Of a stretch of 6,012 nucleotides of DNA, positions 5,517 to 6,012 are shown piece by piece. Every line of letters begins with the position of its first letter. Within the stretch, counting starts at the first letter, position 1. A program made the position numbers and the translations under genes. Source of the stretch: Desulfuromonadaceae bacterium (GTDB taxonomy: Bacteria > Desulfobacterota > Desulfuromonadia > Desulfuromonadales > SZUA-540); NCBI GenBank assembly GCA_003250235.1, contig QKGY01000375.1, positions 1-6,012 on the forward strand. The letters are read 5' to 3'. Under the pieces are notes generated by a model. That model saw only the letters and a list, made by a program, of their open reading frames with translations, searched no databases and was not told the DNA's origin.

Positions 5517-5918
5517 TCACTCACCTCCTTTTTGTTTACGCAGTTCTTTAAGGACTACCTTGCTGGCAGCCCGGATACCCAGCCAGAGTCCCGCCGCGTT
5601 CCCCATATAGCGTCCAACATCGTGCTGGAGAAAATGGTTCACCTTGTGGATGGACTCGCCAACCTCGCCGACGGATTCCATCAAACCGCCGACCTGTTCA
5701 ACCCCTTGCTCCGCCCTGGCGGCAGCACGATTGATCCGCTCGGAAGCCTCCCTCAGCTCCTTGAGCATGGGGATCAGATCCCTCTGGGCCGATTTGAGAA
5801 ATTCGTCAACCTGCTGAGCCGTCCTCTTGGCCTGAATGAGCATCGGGATCAGAAACGACACAATCAATAGAACAACCAAGACGATGACAAGGGCAAGTAT
5901 ATCGACTTGTACGGTCAT
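5517..5918 (-). CDS. DUF948 / YtxG-like membrane-anchored coiled-coil protein
   Basis: A 133-residue protein resembling the DUF948 family (PF06103), which includes B. subtilis YtxG. An N-terminal membrane helix (about 6-28, ILALVIVLVVLLIVSFLIPM) is followed by a long helical region (30-95) rich in Glu, Arg, Ala and Gln (AKRTAQQVDEFLKSAQRDL, then LREASERINRAAARAEQG), typical of coiled coils. A shorter semi-hydrophobic stretch (108-122, GNAAGLWLGIRAASK) and a basic tail end it. The function is unknown. Its pairing with the YtxH gene recalls the Bacillus ytxG-ytxH order, but no YtxJ-like third gene follows. Start: ATG 5918 has GGAGG four bases upstream. The TGA at 5517-5519 lies three bases before the YtxH ATG. 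Confidence 0.82.
   Translation of the reverse strand: MTVQVDILALVIVLVVLLIVSFLIPMLIQAKRTAQQVDEFLKSAQRDLIPMLKELREASERINRAAARAEQGVEQVGGLMESVGEVGESIHKVNHFLQHDVGRYMGNAAGLWLGIRAASKVVLKELRKQKGGE
5521..5530 (-). promoter_or_regulatory. Full-length ribosome binding site AAGGAGGTGA for the YtxH gene
   Basis: The minus strand reads AAAAAGGAGGTGAGTGATTATG. AAGGAGGTGA is fully complementary to the usual 16S rRNA 3' end (TCACCTCCTT), ten contiguous bases. It lies within the last codons (K-G-G-E) of the upstream YtxG-like gene, so ribosomes finishing that gene sit on the site used to start YtxH. It decides the ATG at 5514 over the GTG at 5520. Confidence 0.85.
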
Positions 5919-5962
5919 GACACCTCCAGGGTGCAGATAAAAACAAAAGCAACTCTGCCATA

Positions 5963-5990
5963 ATTAGAGCACAGTCTGGTCCTTTTGCAA
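5963..5990 (-). promoter_or_regulatory. Probable sigma-70 promoter for the ytxGH-like pair
   Basis: On the minus strand TTGCAA (5985-5990, four of six) and TCTAAT (5963-5968, five of six) are separated by 16 bases. They lie in an AT-rich patch unlike the rest of the window. The predicted start near 5956 leaves a leader of about 38 bases containing the GGAGG of the YtxG-like gene. No gene is seen in the remaining bases to the right edge. Confidence 0.5.
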
Positions 5991-6012
5991 TAAATTAAGT
6001 TATTTACCCTTC

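Noticed and set aside
5948..5964. Sigma-54-like TGGCA...TTGCT on the minus strand upstream of the YtxG-like gene
   Set aside because: The GG and GC elements are nine bases apart instead of the twelve needed for a -24/-12 promoter, and a better sigma-70 match overlaps it.

Overview
The window is a gene-dense, moderately GC-rich stretch of a Gram-negative bacterial chromosome. The gene content (an LpxH-like lipid A phosphatase, an SppA lipoprotein peptidase, a GufA-type ZIP transporter and paired Gate-domain proteins) and the protein style recall Desulfuromonadales/Geobacterales (Desulfuromonas, Pelobacter or Geobacter relatives). That placement is an inference from family resemblance, not a search result. 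No RNA genes, insertion sequences, CRISPR arrays or phage genes are visible.

Left edge (1-243): the last codons of a probable rightward gene end at 71. They abut a strong hairpin (76-108) whose T-run lies on the minus strand. A second, weaker terminator candidate (204-230) lies directly after the leftward operon.

Leftward operon (244-2923): transcription starts in the intergenic region near 2940 and runs zip, then sppA, then two small Gate-domain membrane proteins. Spacing is 21 bases, then an ATGA overlap, then a TGATG overlap, so the last three genes are probably translationally coupled. The unit joins a divalent-metal transporter, a membrane-anchored serine peptidase and a two-part putative transporter of unknown substrate.

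Divergent lpxH (3020-3730): a near-consensus sigma-70 promoter lies so close to the ATG that the transcript should be leaderless or nearly so. Its stop codon shares a CTAG with the stop of the convergent yihY/brkB-like gene, with no intergenic space.

Right leftward block (3727-5918): a promoter near 5963-5990 drives a YtxG-like (DUF948) gene and a YtxH gene. They are coupled through a ribosome binding site that matches the 16S 3' end perfectly and lies inside the end of the first gene. A good intrinsic terminator follows. Just beyond it begins a YihY/BrkB family membrane protein with a C-terminal winged-helix-like extension. It has no obvious promoter of its own, so it may depend on readthrough of that terminator.

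Overall this is an envelope-themed neighbourhood (lipid A synthesis, membrane proteolysis, metal and solute transport, envelope stress-type small proteins). I see no clear evidence of a wholly new system. The points most worth checking are the leaderless lpxH, the SppA-Gate-Gate coupling, the terminator before yihY, and the LpxH-like enzyme's GNHD motif.
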